From Oscillospiraceae bacterium (GTDB lineage Bacteria > Bacillota > Clostridia > Oscillospirales > Oscillospiraceae), in assembly GCA_031261745.1 (NCBI GenBank), contig JAISJC010000003.1, positions 1 to 46,391 of the forward strand: a stretch of 46,391 bases of DNA, read 5' to 3'. Below, piece by piece: positions 17,614-27,801 of the stretch. The notes under the pieces are model-generated. The model ran no database searches, was not told where the DNA came from, and saw nothing but the letters and a program-made list of their open reading frames with translations. A program made the translations under genes and the position numbers. Each line of letters begins with the position of its first letter. Positions within the stretch are counted from its first letter, which is position 1.

Positions 17614-18780
17614 ATGGACGACGAGTACGAGAAAGTAGATTTTCCGCAGGAGAAAAATCCGGAACCCAAATTTGATGTAAATTTTGACTTTGAGGGTGAG
17701 TATAACGACGTTCCCGACGACGCGCCGCTTCACCGCCGCCGCACGCGGCGCACGGGCTGCCTCGGCGGGGTGATGTTTCTCATCGTTATTATATGCGTGA
17801 GCCTTGTGCTGGCGTCGATTCTGTGGCTCGCCGCGACGGATGTTCTCGGCTTCGGCGGCGCGGATAAGCTCGTGATTATAACGGTCCCGCGCGCGTTCAC
17901 GATGGACGAGGTGACGGAAAACCTCCGCGACCTCGGTCTTATCAAGTACGAGGGGCTGTTCAAGCTCTATTCCAAGTTTTCGCACAGCGAGGAGACGATT
18001 GTCCCCGGAACGTACGAGCTGAATCTGAGCTATGACTACCGCGCAATCGTCTACGGAATGAGCGCGAAGTCCGGCGCGCGCGTCACGACGGGCGTGACGT
18101 TCCCGGAGGGGCTGACAATGGCGCAGATGTTCAAGCTCCTCGACGAAACGGGCGTATGCTCCGCCGAGGATCTGTGGCTCGCCGCTACGAACACGGAGTT
18201 CGACTACGCGTTCCTTGAAGGTACGGAAACAGGCGACCGCCACCGCCTCGAAGGATTCCTGTTCCCCGACACCTACACGTTCTGGCTCGGCGATTCCCCG
18301 GCGCGCGTCCTGCGCAAGATGCTCGACACCTTTGAACTGCGCTTCCAGGCGGAGTGGTACACCAAGGCCGAGGAACTCGGCTATACCCCGCGTGAGATAA
18401 TCATCATCGCGTCGATAATCGAGCGCGAGGCCGGCGCGGAGAGCGACCGCACAAAGATTGCGTCGGTCATCTATAACCGCCTGAAAAGCAGTGACATAAA
18501 ACGCCTTGAAATCGACGCGACAATTTACTACGCAATCGCTGAGACGGGCGAAAAGTTCTCGACCTCGGTGGAGAGCCCGTACAACACCTACCGCGTTGAG
18601 GGGCTGCCGCCCGGCGCGATTTCAAACCCCGGCGTCGCGTCGATTAAGGCCGCGCTCAACCCCGACAAGACCGGATTCTATTACTACGCGCTGACGAAGG
18701 ACGAGGACCGCCACCACGCGTTTTTCGGAACGTATGAGGAGCAGCGCAAGTTCGTCGAGAGCGACCAATATGGGGGTTAA
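17614..18780 (+). CDS. mltG: Endolytic transglycosylase MltG (YceG-like)
   Basis: 388 aa: N-terminal TM, EGFLFPDTYTFWLG, IIIASIIEREAGAESDRTKIASVIYNRL, SPYNTYRVEGLPPGAISNPGVASIKAALNP. Confidence 0.93.
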   Translation: MDDEYEKVDFPQEKNPEPKFDVNFDFEGEYNDVPDDAPLHRRRTRRTGCLGGVMFLIVIICVSLVLASILWLAATDVLGFGGADKLVIITVPRAFTMDEVTENLRDLGLIKYEGLFKLYSKFSHSEETIVPGTYELNLSYDYRAIVYGMSAKSGARVTTGVTFPEGLTMAQMFKLLDETGVCSAEDLWLAATNTEFDYAFLEGTETGDRHRLEGFLFPDTYTFWLGDSPARVLRKMLDTFELRFQAEWYTKAEELGYTPREIIIIASIIEREAGAESDRTKIASVIYNRLKSSDIKRLEIDATIYYAIAETGEKFSTSVESPYNTYRVEGLPPGAISNPGVASIKAALNPDKTGFYYYALTKDEDRHHAFFGTYEEQRKFVESDQYGG

Positions 18781-18783
18781 TGT

Positions 18784-20298
18784 ATGATTTCCACTGTTCG
18801 CTCCCTTGGTATCGGCGGGATTCGCGGTTATGAGGTCTCCGTGGAGTGCTTCATCTCCGGCGGATTGCCGGCGTTCGACATCGTAGGTCTGCCCGACGCG
18901 GCTGTGCGCGAGGCGCGCGAGCGCGTCCGCTCCGCGACGAAGAACTGCGGGATAAAATTCCCCGTGTCGCGCATCACCGTGAACCTCGCCCCCGCCGACC
19001 GCAAAAAGGGAGGAACGGTCTACGATTTGCCCGTTATGCTGTGCATTCTCTCCGCGGCGGGCGACATTAAGAAAATTCCGGACGACTGCGCCTTTTTCGG
19101 CGAATTATCCCTGACTGGGGATTTGCGCCACGTCCCCGGCTCGCTGCCGATGGCACTCGCGGCGGAGCGCGCGGGCATAAAACGCCTGTTCGTACCGTCG
19201 GCGTGCGCGGCGGAGGCCGCGTTTGCGTCCGGATTGCAGGTCTTTGCCGCGTCGCACGTGTCGGAAATATTGGAGCATTTGAGCGGCATTAAGGCTCTCG
19301 AACCTACGCCTCCGCAGGACTACGCGCCGAAAATAACCCACGCGGTGGACTTCGCGGAGGTCAAGGGACAGGAGAACGTGAAGCGTGCGCTGGAAGTCGC
19401 CGCCGCCGGCGGTCACAATATTCTGCTCGTCGGTTCGCCCGGCTCCGGCAAGAGTATGATGGCGAAGCGCATCGTCACAATCCTCCCCGATATGACGCGC
19501 GAGGAGACGATTGAGGCGACGGAAATCCATTCCGTCGCGGGAATGACGAGCCTTGACAACCCGATTCTCACCGAGCGGCCGTTCCGAAGCCCGCACCACA
19601 CGGTTTCCACGTCCGCGATGTCGGGCGGCGGACCGGTGCCGCGTCCGGGCGAAATTTCGTTGGCGCACAACGGCGTGCTGTTCCTCGACGAGTTTCCGGA
19701 GTTCCACCGCGACGTGCTGGAAGCGTTGCGCCAGCCCTTGGAGGACGGACAGATTACGATCTCCCGCGCGGCAAGCTCCGTTACATACCCCTGCGGATTT
19801 ATGCTCGTCTGCGCGATGAATCCCTGCCGCTGCGGTTGGTACGGCCACCCGTCGGGTCGCTGCACCTGCACGGATAAAGCCTTGGAGCAGTACCGCGAGC
19901 GGCTGTCGGGTCCGCTGCTTGACCGCATTGATATGTATATTGAGGTCGGCTCGCTCGAATTCACGGAGCTGCGCGAGCGCGGCTCGGCGGACACGTCCGA
20001 GGTCATTCGTGAGCGCGTGAACCGCGCGCGCGGCGTTCAGCGCGAACGCTACAAAGGTTCCGGGGTGGATTGCAACGCACACGCGGGCGTGAGCTTCCTC
20101 GACGCGCACTGCGCCCTGTCCGAGGAGGCGGAGACGCTTCTTAAAAGAGCGTTTGAGCGGCTGCGTCTCACGGCGCGGAGCTACGACCGCATTCGCCGCG
20201 TCGCGCGGACAATCGCGGATTTGGCGAACGAGCCGGACATTCTGCCCGCGCACATCGCCGAGGCCGTGCGGTACAGGACATACGATTTTCAATCGTAG
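18784..20298 (+). CDS. YifB/ComM-family Mg chelatase-like AAA+ ATPase
   Basis: 504 aa: GLPAFDIVGLPDAAVREARERVRSA, ILLVGSPGSGKSMMAKRI, FLDEFPEFHRDVLEALRQPLEDGQITISRA. Confidence 0.93.
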   Translation: MISTVRSLGIGGIRGYEVSVECFISGGLPAFDIVGLPDAAVREARERVRSATKNCGIKFPVSRITVNLAPADRKKGGTVYDLPVMLCILSAAGDIKKIPDDCAFFGELSLTGDLRHVPGSLPMALAAERAGIKRLFVPSACAAEAAFASGLQVFAASHVSEILEHLSGIKALEPTPPQDYAPKITHAVDFAEVKGQENVKRALEVAAAGGHNILLVGSPGSGKSMMAKRIVTILPDMTREETIEATEIHSVAGMTSLDNPILTERPFRSPHHTVSTSAMSGGGPVPRPGEISLAHNGVLFLDEFPEFHRDVLEALRQPLEDGQITISRAASSVTYPCGFMLVCAMNPCRCGWYGHPSGRCTCTDKALEQYRERLSGPLLDRIDMYIEVGSLEFTELRERGSADTSEVIRERVNRARGVQRERYKGSGVDCNAHAGVSFLDAHCALSEEAETLLKRAFERLRLTARSYDRIRRVARTIADLANEPDILPAHIAEAVRYRTYDFQS

Positions 20299-20310
20299 AG
20301 GTGTGAAATT

Positions 20311-21477
20311 TTGAAAGAAATAATTTTGCTCAAACAGGGCGAGATGATACTCAAAGGGCTGAATCGTCGCAGCTTTGAGGTGCGGCTGGAAAACGGCGTG
20401 AAACGCGCCGTCAAGCCGTACGGCGAGTTTACCGTGCGCTCCGTCCAGTCCGTGATTTACGTTCTGCCGCAGGGCGAATGCGACATTGACGGTGCGTTCG
20501 CGGCGTGCGAAAATGTGTTCGGTATCGTGTCGCTGTCGCGCTGCGCGGAATGCGAAAAGGACATCGGCGCAATCTACGAAACCGCGAAAGCGTACCTCGG
20601 CGCGGAGTTGACGTCCGCGAAATCCTTCAAGGTTGAAACCAAGCGCGCCGATAAGCGTTTCCCGATGAGCAGCATCGCCGTCTCGCAGGAGGTCGGCGGG
20701 AACCTGAACGAGGACTTCCCCGCCTGCGCCGTGGACGTGCATAACCCGCAGCTGACGATTACGGTCGAGATTCGCGAGGACGCGGCGTATATCCACGGCA
20801 ATCCCGTGCGCGGCGCGGGCGGTCTGCCGCCAGGCTCTGCGGGGCGCGTCGTGAGCCTGCTGTCCGGCGGGATTGATTCGCCCGTGTCCACGTATCTGAC
20901 GGCGCGGCGCGGCGCGGCGATAATTCCCGTGCATTTCTTCTCGAAGCCGTACACGTCGGAGATGGCGAAGCAAAAGGTGCTGGATATCGCGAAGATTTTA
21001 GCGAAATACTGCGGAAAAATGGTCGTCGAGGTCGTGCCGTTCACGCATATTCAGGAGGAGATTGCGAAACAATGTCCGGAGGAGTACGGGACGATTATCA
21101 CGCGCAGGTTTATGATGGCGATTGCCGACAAAATTGCGCTGGATAACCGCTGCGGCGCGCTGATTACGGGCGAAAACCTCGGACAGGTCGCGAGCCAGAC
21201 GCTCGCGTCGCTCGCCTGCACGGACGACGCGGCGGAGACGCTCGTCCTGCGTCCGCTGATTGCGATGGACAAGCGCGAAATCACGGAATGGGCCGTGAAA
21301 ATCGGGACGTATGACACCTCGATATTGCCGTTTGAGGACTGCTGCACCGTGTTCACGCCGCGCCGCCCGTCCACAAAGCCGCGGCTGGATAAGATTAAGC
21401 TCGCGGAATCGGTTCTCGATTGGGACGCGCTGATTGACGAGGCAATAGCGGGGATTGAGCATATCACAATTTCTTAG
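20311..21477 (+). CDS. thiI: tRNA 4-thiouridine synthase ThiI
   Basis: 388 aa, TTG start; THUMP region and PP-loop VVSLLSGGIDSPVSTYL, ALITGENLGQVASQTLASL. Confidence 0.9.
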   Translation: MKEIILLKQGEMILKGLNRRSFEVRLENGVKRAVKPYGEFTVRSVQSVIYVLPQGECDIDGAFAACENVFGIVSLSRCAECEKDIGAIYETAKAYLGAELTSAKSFKVETKRADKRFPMSSIAVSQEVGGNLNEDFPACAVDVHNPQLTITVEIREDAAYIHGNPVRGAGGLPPGSAGRVVSLLSGGIDSPVSTYLTARRGAAIIPVHFFSKPYTSEMAKQKVLDIAKILAKYCGKMVVEVVPFTHIQEEIAKQCPEEYGTIITRRFMMAIADKIALDNRCGALITGENLGQVASQTLASLACTDDAAETLVLRPLIAMDKREITEWAVKIGTYDTSILPFEDCCTVFTPRRPSTKPRLDKIKLAESVLDWDALIDEAIAGIEHITIS

Positions 21478-21489
21478 GGAGGAACCACA

Positions 21490-22743
21490 ATGCCGTACAC
21501 AGCGGAAATTATCGCGGTCGGAACAGAATTACTGCTCGGCAATATCGTGAATACCGACGCGCGCGACGTGTCCGTCGCGCTGGCGCAGCTTGGGATTAAC
21601 GTGTTCTTCCACACCGTCGTCGGCGACAATCCCGCGCGCGTAAAAGCCGCCGTCGCCCTCGCGAAAACCCGCGCGGACATCATCATCACGACGGGCGGCC
21701 TCGGCCCGACGTACGACGATTTGACGAAGCAGACCGTTGCCGAGGCGTTCGGAAAGGCCCTCGTTTTCAACGAGGCGGAGGCGGAGAAAATCCGCGCGTT
21801 CTTCCACGACCGCAATTTGGAGATTACCGAAAACAATTTCGCGCAGGCGTACCTGCCGGAGGGCTGCGTCATTTTCGACAACGGCGTCGGCACCGCGCCC
21901 GGCTGCGCGTTTGAGGCCGAGGGCAAGCGGATTTTAATGCTCCCCGGACCGCCGCGCGAATGCCGCGCGATGATTGAGTCCGGCCTGGTTCCGTACCTGA
22001 AAACCCTCGCGGGGGAGGAGATTTTCTCGCACAATATCCACATCTTCGGAATGGGCGAATCCGCCGTGGAGACGCGGTTCCGCGGGGTTATGGAACGCTC
22101 GGTGAACCCGACGCTCGCGCCCTACGCGAAGGACGGCGAAACGATGCTGCGCGTGACCGCGCGCGCCGAAAATCAGGCGGCGGCGGACGCGCTGATGTCG
22201 CCTGTGATTGACCTCGTGCGTGCCGAACTCGGCGATTTAATCTACGGGATTGACACGGACACGCTCGAAAACACGGTCGTCACGCTGCTGCGCGAGCGCG
22301 GGCTGACGCTCGCGGCGGCGGAATCCTGCACGGGCGGGCTTTTGGCGAAGCGCGTCACCGACGTACCCGGCGCGAGCCGCGTCTTTCGCGGCGGCGTGAC
22401 CGCGTACACGAACGCGGTGAAAACCGCGCTCGTCGGCGTCCCCGCGGAGCTTATCGAGACGTACGGCGTCGTGAGTGAGCAGATAGCGCAATCCCTCGCG
22501 GAGAATATCCGCGAGCGGCTCGGTGCGGATTTGGGCATCGGCATTACGGGCGTCGCCGGCCCCGGCGCGGACGAGACGGGCAACCCGGAGGGGCGCGTTT
22601 TTGTCGCCCTCGCGGCGCGCGACGGGACGTGGACGCGCAAATTGGATTTGTACTACGACCGCGAGCGGATTCGCGCGATGGCGGCGAGCCACGCGCTCGA
22701 TATGGCGCGGCGTTACCTCACCGGTGCGGCAGATGTCGTTTGA
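21490..22743 (+). CDS. cinA: CinA-family competence/damage-inducible protein
   Basis: 417 aa: AEIIAVGTELLLGNIVNTDARDVSVAL, TTGGLGPTYDDLTK, AESCTGGLLAKRVTDVPGASRVFRGGVTAYTNAVK. Confidence 0.93.
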   Translation: MPYTAEIIAVGTELLLGNIVNTDARDVSVALAQLGINVFFHTVVGDNPARVKAAVALAKTRADIIITTGGLGPTYDDLTKQTVAEAFGKALVFNEAEAEKIRAFFHDRNLEITENNFAQAYLPEGCVIFDNGVGTAPGCAFEAEGKRILMLPGPPRECRAMIESGLVPYLKTLAGEEIFSHNIHIFGMGESAVETRFRGVMERSVNPTLAPYAKDGETMLRVTARAENQAAADALMSPVIDLVRAELGDLIYGIDTDTLENTVVTLLRERGLTLAAAESCTGGLLAKRVTDVPGASRVFRGGVTAYTNAVKTALVGVPAELIETYGVVSEQIAQSLAENIRERLGADLGIGITGVAGPGADETGNPEGRVFVALAARDGTWTRKLDLYYDRERIRAMAASHALDMARRYLTGAADVV

Positions 22744-23494
22744 CGGGCTTTATATCAACGCCGTCGGAATCAAGGCGCAGAGCCTTGAACCCGCGCAGCG
22801 GACGCGGTACCCGGTCGGCCTGTTCCCGTCGCTGCTGACGGAGCATATCCCGTTCCGCAAGCCCGTGACGTTCTTCGTCGGCGACAACGGCTCAGGCAAG
22901 TCTACGCTGATTGAGGCGATTGCGATTATTATGGGCTTCAATGCCGAGGGCGGGACGCGGAACTTCCGCTTCTCCACGCGCGGCAGCCATTCGGAGCTTG
23001 TGAAGCACCTGTATATCGACCGCGGCTTGAAGAAGCCGCGCGACGGATTTTTCCTGCGGGCGGAGAGCTTTTTCAATGTCGCGACGAACATTGAGGAGCT
23101 GGACCGTGAGCGGTCCTTCGGCGGGTCGATAATCGACAGCTACGGCGGCGTTTCCCTGCACGAGCAATCGCACGGCGAGTCTTTTCTCGCGCTGATGAAC
23201 AACCGCTTTGACGGTCACGGGCTGTATATCCTCGACGAACCGGAGGCCGCGCTGTCCCCCGTCGGCCAGCTGTCGATGCTCAACATCATTCACCGCCTCG
23301 TCGAAAACGAGGGCTCACAATTTATCATCGCGACGCACTCGCCGCTCCTCACGAAGTACCCGAACGCGGATATTTTTCAGTTCGGCGGCGGCGAAATAAA
23401 GCTGACGCCCTACGCGGAAACGGACCTCGCGGTGCTTTACAAAGACTTTTTGGCGAACGACAGACTGCTGACGGAGATGCTGAAACTCGATTAA
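22733..23494 (+). CDS. AAA family ATPase (ABC/SMC-like)
   Basis: Start ATG 22733 overlapping cinA 3' end; PVTFFVGDNGSGKSTLIEAIAIIMG, SHGESFLALMNN, LYILDEPEAALSP, FIIATHSPLL. Confidence 0.85.
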   Translation: MSFDGLYINAVGIKAQSLEPAQRTRYPVGLFPSLLTEHIPFRKPVTFFVGDNGSGKSTLIEAIAIIMGFNAEGGTRNFRFSTRGSHSELVKHLYIDRGLKKPRDGFFLRAESFFNVATNIEELDRERSFGGSIIDSYGGVSLHEQSHGESFLALMNNRFDGHGLYILDEPEAALSPVGQLSMLNIIHRLVENEGSQFIIATHSPLLTKYPNADIFQFGGGEIKLTPYAETDLAVLYKDFLANDRLLTEMLKLD

Positions 23495-23518
23495 CATTTC
23501 CCGCGCAAAACTCATAGA

Positions 23519-23537
23519 ATACCTCACAAGGAGGTAT
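23519..23537 (+). promoter_or_regulatory. Hairpin sequestering the Shine-Dalgarno of the 23543 gene
   Basis: ATACCTC-ACAAG-GAGGTAT, 7-bp perfect stem; AAGGAGG SD (23528-23534) lies largely in the 3' arm, ATG at 23543. Confidence 0.5.
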
Positions 23538-23542
23538 CTATT

Positions 23543-23890
23543 ATGTACATACTTATTGAGAGTTTTATCACAATCGTGCTGCTTGCGCTCATCTCAATGC
23601 TCTGGATTGAGGCGCGGCGCACGGCCTACGCGCCGATACACGTCCCGCGCGGAGCCGCGATTTATACGGTAATCGCCGTTTCAGGCAGCGGCGAGGGGCT
23701 GGAACAGACCGTAAACAGCCTCGCGCATTTTCTCGGCGACGCCGCGCCCGGCACAAGAATCGTAATCGAGGACTGCGGTCTCGCGCCCGAAGGCGTGAAA
23801 ATCGCGGAGCTGCTCGCGAGAGACAACAAGAATGTAGTTTTAGGTACTAATGAGCTTATTGGTGGTGAAAAGGTTTGGCAAACGACGTAA
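23543..23890 (+). CDS. Hypothetical small membrane-anchored protein
   Basis: 115 aa, N-terminal TM (ESFITIVLLALISMLWI); strong SD; its 3' end overlaps recD2. Confidence 0.6.
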   Translation: MYILIESFITIVLLALISMLWIEARRTAYAPIHVPRGAAIYTVIAVSGSGEGLEQTVNSLAHFLGDAAPGTRIVIEDCGLAPEGVKIAELLARDNKNVVLGTNELIGGEKVWQTT

Positions 23891-26082
23891 TCCGCGGCAT
23901 TCTGTCCGCTGTCGTGTTTCGCAATGAGGAGAACGGATACAGCGTCGTAAAGCTCGACGCTGTATCCGACGGCGAGTCCTTTACCGCCGTCGGCACCCTG
24001 CCGGACGTCTACCCTGGGGAGACGCTGGAACTCACGGGGCAGTGGATCGCGAACGCGAAATACGGTCAGCAGTTCAAGACCGAGACGTTCACGCGTACCG
24101 CGCCCGCCGGCACGGATTCAATCTTCCGCTACCTCGCGTCCGGCGTGATAAAGGGCATCGGCCCCGGCAAGGCGCGCGAAATCGTCGAAAAATTCGGCGA
24201 AAACGCCCTGAACGTGATTGAAGCCTCACCGGAGCGGCTCGCGGAGGTGCGCGGCATCACCCGCTCCGCCGCGCGCGATATGTCTGTGGAGTTCCGCCGA
24301 AAGGCCGGCGTGCGAATGCTTATCGAGTTGCTCGCCGACTACGGCATTACGCCGCTCGTCGCGATGAACCTCTACAAGGTTCTCGGCGAATCCGCCGCCG
24401 ACGCGGTGCGCGAGAATCCGTATATTATGACGCAGTCCGCTTACGGCGCGGCGTTTTTGGAAGCCGACAGGATGGCGGAGGCGTTGGGGTTTGAGGCCGA
24501 TTGTCCGGAAAGGTTAGAGGCCGCGATCGTGTTTGAAATGCGGCATAATTTGAATAACGGTCACGTTTTTATCCCGACGGACAAGCTCATCGACGCGACG
24601 AACCAGCTCGTCGGTTCCGGAGAGGACGCGCTCGTGGAAGCACTCGAAATCCTCTCCGAGGACGGCGACGTCGTCCGCGAGAGCATCGGCGGTCTTGACG
24701 CGTGTTACCTGCGGGAGCTGCGGGACGCGGAGACGTATGTCGCCGCGCGTCTGCTGCAAATGGCGGCGACGAACAAAATCGGCGGCGACGCGGACGCGGA
24801 GCGGCTTTTTAACGAGATTGAATCGAAGCTGAACGTAAAATACGCCGAGGCGCAGCGCGACGCCGTGCGCCTCGCGGCGAATCACCGCGTTATGGTGCTG
24901 ACGGGCGGACCCGGCACGGGAAAAACCACGTCCGTGCGCGGTATTCTGGAACTCTTCGACAGACTTGACCTGAAAACATTGCTCTGCGCGCCGACGGGTC
25001 GCGCCGCGAAGCGGATGGGCGAGCTGTCCGGCCGCGACGACGCGATGACGGTTCACCGCGCACTCGGCGCGGGCATTGACGAGAACGGCGACCTCGTTTT
25101 CGACCGCGACGAGACCAATCCGCTGCGCGCCGACGCTGTGATTGTGGACGAGACGTCGATGATGGATCTGCCGCTCACCTGTGCGCTGTTGCAGGCGATG
25201 CCGCCGGAATGCCGCCTCGTCCTCGTCGGCGACGCGAATCAGCTTCCAAGCGTCGGTCCGGGCAACGTATTCGCGGATATTATCCGCAGCGGCGCGGTAC
25301 CGGTCGTCGAGCTGACGGAGATTTTCCGCCAGGCGAAGCAGTCCGCGATTATCCGCGCGGCGCACGCCGTAAACACGGGCGATATGCCGGATATCACCGA
25401 AAAAACGGGCGATATGTTCTTTATGAAGCGCGCCGCGCCGCAGGCGATTGCGGACACGGTTGCGGAGCTGATTGCGGAGCGTCTGCCGAAAAATATGGGC
25501 ATTCCCGCCGCGCAAATCCAGGTGTTAACGCCGTCACGCAGGGGCGACGCGGGGACCGCCGCGCTGAATTTGAGGTTGCAGGAGAAGCTGAATCCCGCGG
25601 GCGCGAAGCGCGAACGCGAGTTCGGCGGCGTGATTTTCCGCGAGGGCGATAAAGTGATGCAAATTCGCAATGACTATGATATAATGTACACGACCAAGTC
25701 CGGCGGAGCCGGAACCGGCGTCTACAACGGCGACCTCGGCGTGATTGCGAAGATTGACCTCGCGCAGGAAACGCTCACCGTGGACTACGACGATAAAATT
25801 GTTGAGTACCTGTTTGAGCAGATGATTGACCTCGAACCCGCCTACGCCGTGACGGTTCACAAGTCGCAGGGCAGCGAATACCGCGCCGTGATCCTCGCGC
25901 TTCCGCCCGGAATGCCGCGCCTCGCGACGCGCGCGGTGCTGTACACGGCGGTTACGCGCGCGCGGGAGCTGCTGATTGTCGTCGGCGACGCCGACGTCTT
26001 TGAGACGATGGTGCAGAACGACAAGCGCGCGAAGCGGTATTCGGGGTTGCGAGCGCGGCTGCGCGCGGGGCTTGACGGGTGA
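23875..26082 (+). CDS. recD2: RecD2-like superfamily 1 DNA helicase
   Basis: 735 aa: VLTGGPGTGKTTSVRGILELF, VIVDETSMMDLPL, LVGDANQLPSVGPGNVFADII, AVTVHKSQGSEYRAVIL, YTAVTRARELLIVVGD; TTG start after GGTGGTGAAAAGG. Confidence 0.9.
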   Translation: MANDVIRGILSAVVFRNEENGYSVVKLDAVSDGESFTAVGTLPDVYPGETLELTGQWIANAKYGQQFKTETFTRTAPAGTDSIFRYLASGVIKGIGPGKAREIVEKFGENALNVIEASPERLAEVRGITRSAARDMSVEFRRKAGVRMLIELLADYGITPLVAMNLYKVLGESAADAVRENPYIMTQSAYGAAFLEADRMAEALGFEADCPERLEAAIVFEMRHNLNNGHVFIPTDKLIDATNQLVGSGEDALVEALEILSEDGDVVRESIGGLDACYLRELRDAETYVAARLLQMAATNKIGGDADAERLFNEIESKLNVKYAEAQRDAVRLAANHRVMVLTGGPGTGKTTSVRGILELFDRLDLKTLLCAPTGRAAKRMGELSGRDDAMTVHRALGAGIDENGDLVFDRDETNPLRADAVIVDETSMMDLPLTCALLQAMPPECRLVLVGDANQLPSVGPGNVFADIIRSGAVPVVELTEIFRQAKQSAIIRAAHAVNTGDMPDITEKTGDMFFMKRAAPQAIADTVAELIAERLPKNMGIPAAQIQVLTPSRRGDAGTAALNLRLQEKLNPAGAKREREFGGVIFREGDKVMQIRNDYDIMYTTKSGGAGTGVYNGDLGVIAKIDLAQETLTVDYDDKIVEYLFEQMIDLEPAYAVTVHKSQGSEYRAVILALPPGMPRLATRAVLYTAVTRARELLIVVGDADVFETMVQNDKRAKRYSGLRARLRAGLDG

Positions 26083-26723
26083 CGCGGGTTTTTACGAAAA
26101 TTATCAACGCCTTTTTCCCGCCGAAGTGCGTACTCTGCGGCAAAATCATCAAGGCGGAGCGCGAGGAGATATGCGCGGACTGCCGGCGGGAACTGCGCTA
26201 CGCTGCGGATGCGAAAAAGGTCGATTTTTCGGAGGGAGCCGTCTGCGCCGTTGCGTACGACGGAGCGGTGCGCGACGCGTTTCTGCGGTACAAGTTTTCG
26301 GGTCAGCGTTGGCTGGCGGACGTTTTCGGTGAGCTGCTCGCCGAGGCCGTGAACGCGCGTTTGCAGGGCAAATTCGACGTCGTCACCTACGCGCCGCTCT
26401 CGGCGAAGCGATTGCGCGAGCGCGGCTACGACCAGGCGCGGCTGCTCGCGGAGGCCGTCGGGCAGCGGCTGAATGTTCCCGTAATGCCGAGCCTGCGTAA
26501 GGTGAAAAACACGGCGGCGAATTCGTCGCTTGACGGCGGAGCCGATGCGCGGAAAACGAACGTCGCGGACGCGTACGAGGCCCTCGCGGGGATAGAAAAC
26601 CGGCGGTTTCTGCTGATTGACGACGTACTGACGACAGGTTCCACGTTCGCCGAATGCGCGAAAACGCTCCTCCTCGGCGGAGCCGAGAGCGTCGTCTGCG
26701 CCGCGTTTGCAATGGCGGAATAA
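26079..26723 (+). CDS. ComFC-like phosphoribosyltransferase
   Basis: 214 aa: INAFFPPKCVLCGKIIKAEREEICADCRREL zinc finger plus RFLLIDDVLTTGSTFAECAKTL PRTase motif. Confidence 0.88.
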   Translation: MTRVFTKIINAFFPPKCVLCGKIIKAEREEICADCRRELRYAADAKKVDFSEGAVCAVAYDGAVRDAFLRYKFSGQRWLADVFGELLAEAVNARLQGKFDVVTYAPLSAKRLRERGYDQARLLAEAVGQRLNVPVMPSLRKVKNTAANSSLDGGADARKTNVADAYEALAGIENRRFLLIDDVLTTGSTFAECAKTLLLGGAESVVCAAFAMAE

Positions 26724-26751
26724 TGGATATAATTGGGTTGAGGTGTAAAAT

Positions 26752-27780
26752 ATGATTTTAGGACGCGATATAGGGATTGACCTCGGCACGACGACGGTGC
26801 TTGTCGCGACGCGCGGCAAGGGCGTGATTCTGCGCGAGCCAAGCGTCGTCGCAATGGACAAGAACACGGGCCGCCTGCTGAACGTCGGCCTTGCGGCGCA
26901 GCGAATGCTTGGGCGCACGCCGGGGAACATCGCGGCAATCCGCCCGCTGCGCGACGGCGCAATCTCCGACTACGATATGACGGAGCGAATGCTGCGTGAG
27001 CTTGTCCGCAAGGCGGTTTCGTTCGCGCTGTTCAAGCCGCGCGTGATAATCTCCGTGCCGTCGGGCATTACGGAGGTAGAGGAGCGCGCCGTGATTGACG
27101 CGGGAATCGCCGCCGGAGCGCGGCGCGTATACTTAATGGAGGCCCCGCTAGCCGCCGCGATCGGCGCGGGACTGGAAATCAACAAGGCCGACGGCCAGAT
27201 GGTCGTGGACTGCGGCGGCGGCACGACGGACGTCGCGGTGCTGTCCCTCGGCGGCGTCGTAGAGAGCGAGAGCATCAAGGCGGGCGGCGAGGCGTTCGAC
27301 GACGAGCTGATAAAGTACATCAAACGCCGCCACAACGTCCTGATCGGCGACGCGACGGCGGACGAGGTGAAAAAATCCGTCGGCTGCGTGTTCCCGCGCC
27401 CCGAAACGACGACCGTGGACGTAAAGGGACGGAATCTGATGACGGGACTTCCGAGCGTCGTTTCGATAAACACCACGGAGATTTTGGAGGCGTTCGAGGA
27501 GCTGTCGGAGCGCATTATCGAGACAATCCACCACGTTTTGGAGAACACGCCGCCGGAGCTTGTCGCGGACGTGAGCCAGAACGGAATCGTCCTGACGGGC
27601 GGCGGAAGTATGCTCTGGGGCTTCGACAAATTAATCGAGAGCCGCACGAATATCCCGACGCGTGTCGCCGACGACGCGGAGCTGTGCGTCGCCTACGGCC
27701 TCGGCAAATCCCTGCAAAACATCAATGAAATGCACGAGGGGACAATCAACCTCGCGCGCCGCAAACAGATGAAAACGTAA
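26752..27780 (+). CDS. mreB: MreB/Mbl-family cell-shape protein
   Basis: 342 aa: DIGIDLGTTTVLVATRGKGVILREPSVVAMD, DCGGGTTDVAVLSLGG, VLTGGGSMLWGFDKLI. Confidence 0.9.
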   Translation: MILGRDIGIDLGTTTVLVATRGKGVILREPSVVAMDKNTGRLLNVGLAAQRMLGRTPGNIAAIRPLRDGAISDYDMTERMLRELVRKAVSFALFKPRVIISVPSGITEVEERAVIDAGIAAGARRVYLMEAPLAAAIGAGLEINKADGQMVVDCGGGTTDVAVLSLGGVVESESIKAGGEAFDDELIKYIKRRHNVLIGDATADEVKKSVGCVFPRPETTTVDVKGRNLMTGLPSVVSINTTEILEAFEELSERIIETIHHVLENTPPELVADVSQNGIVLTGGGSMLWGFDKLIESRTNIPTRVADDAELCVAYGLGKSLQNINEMHEGTINLARRKQMKT

Positions 27781-27801
27781 TTCAAGGAGGACATTTTCAA
27801 A

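Noticed and set aside
19105-20973. 622-aa minus-strand ORF opposite yifB/thiI
   Set aside because: Same antisense artefact; crosses two well-supported plus-strand genes.
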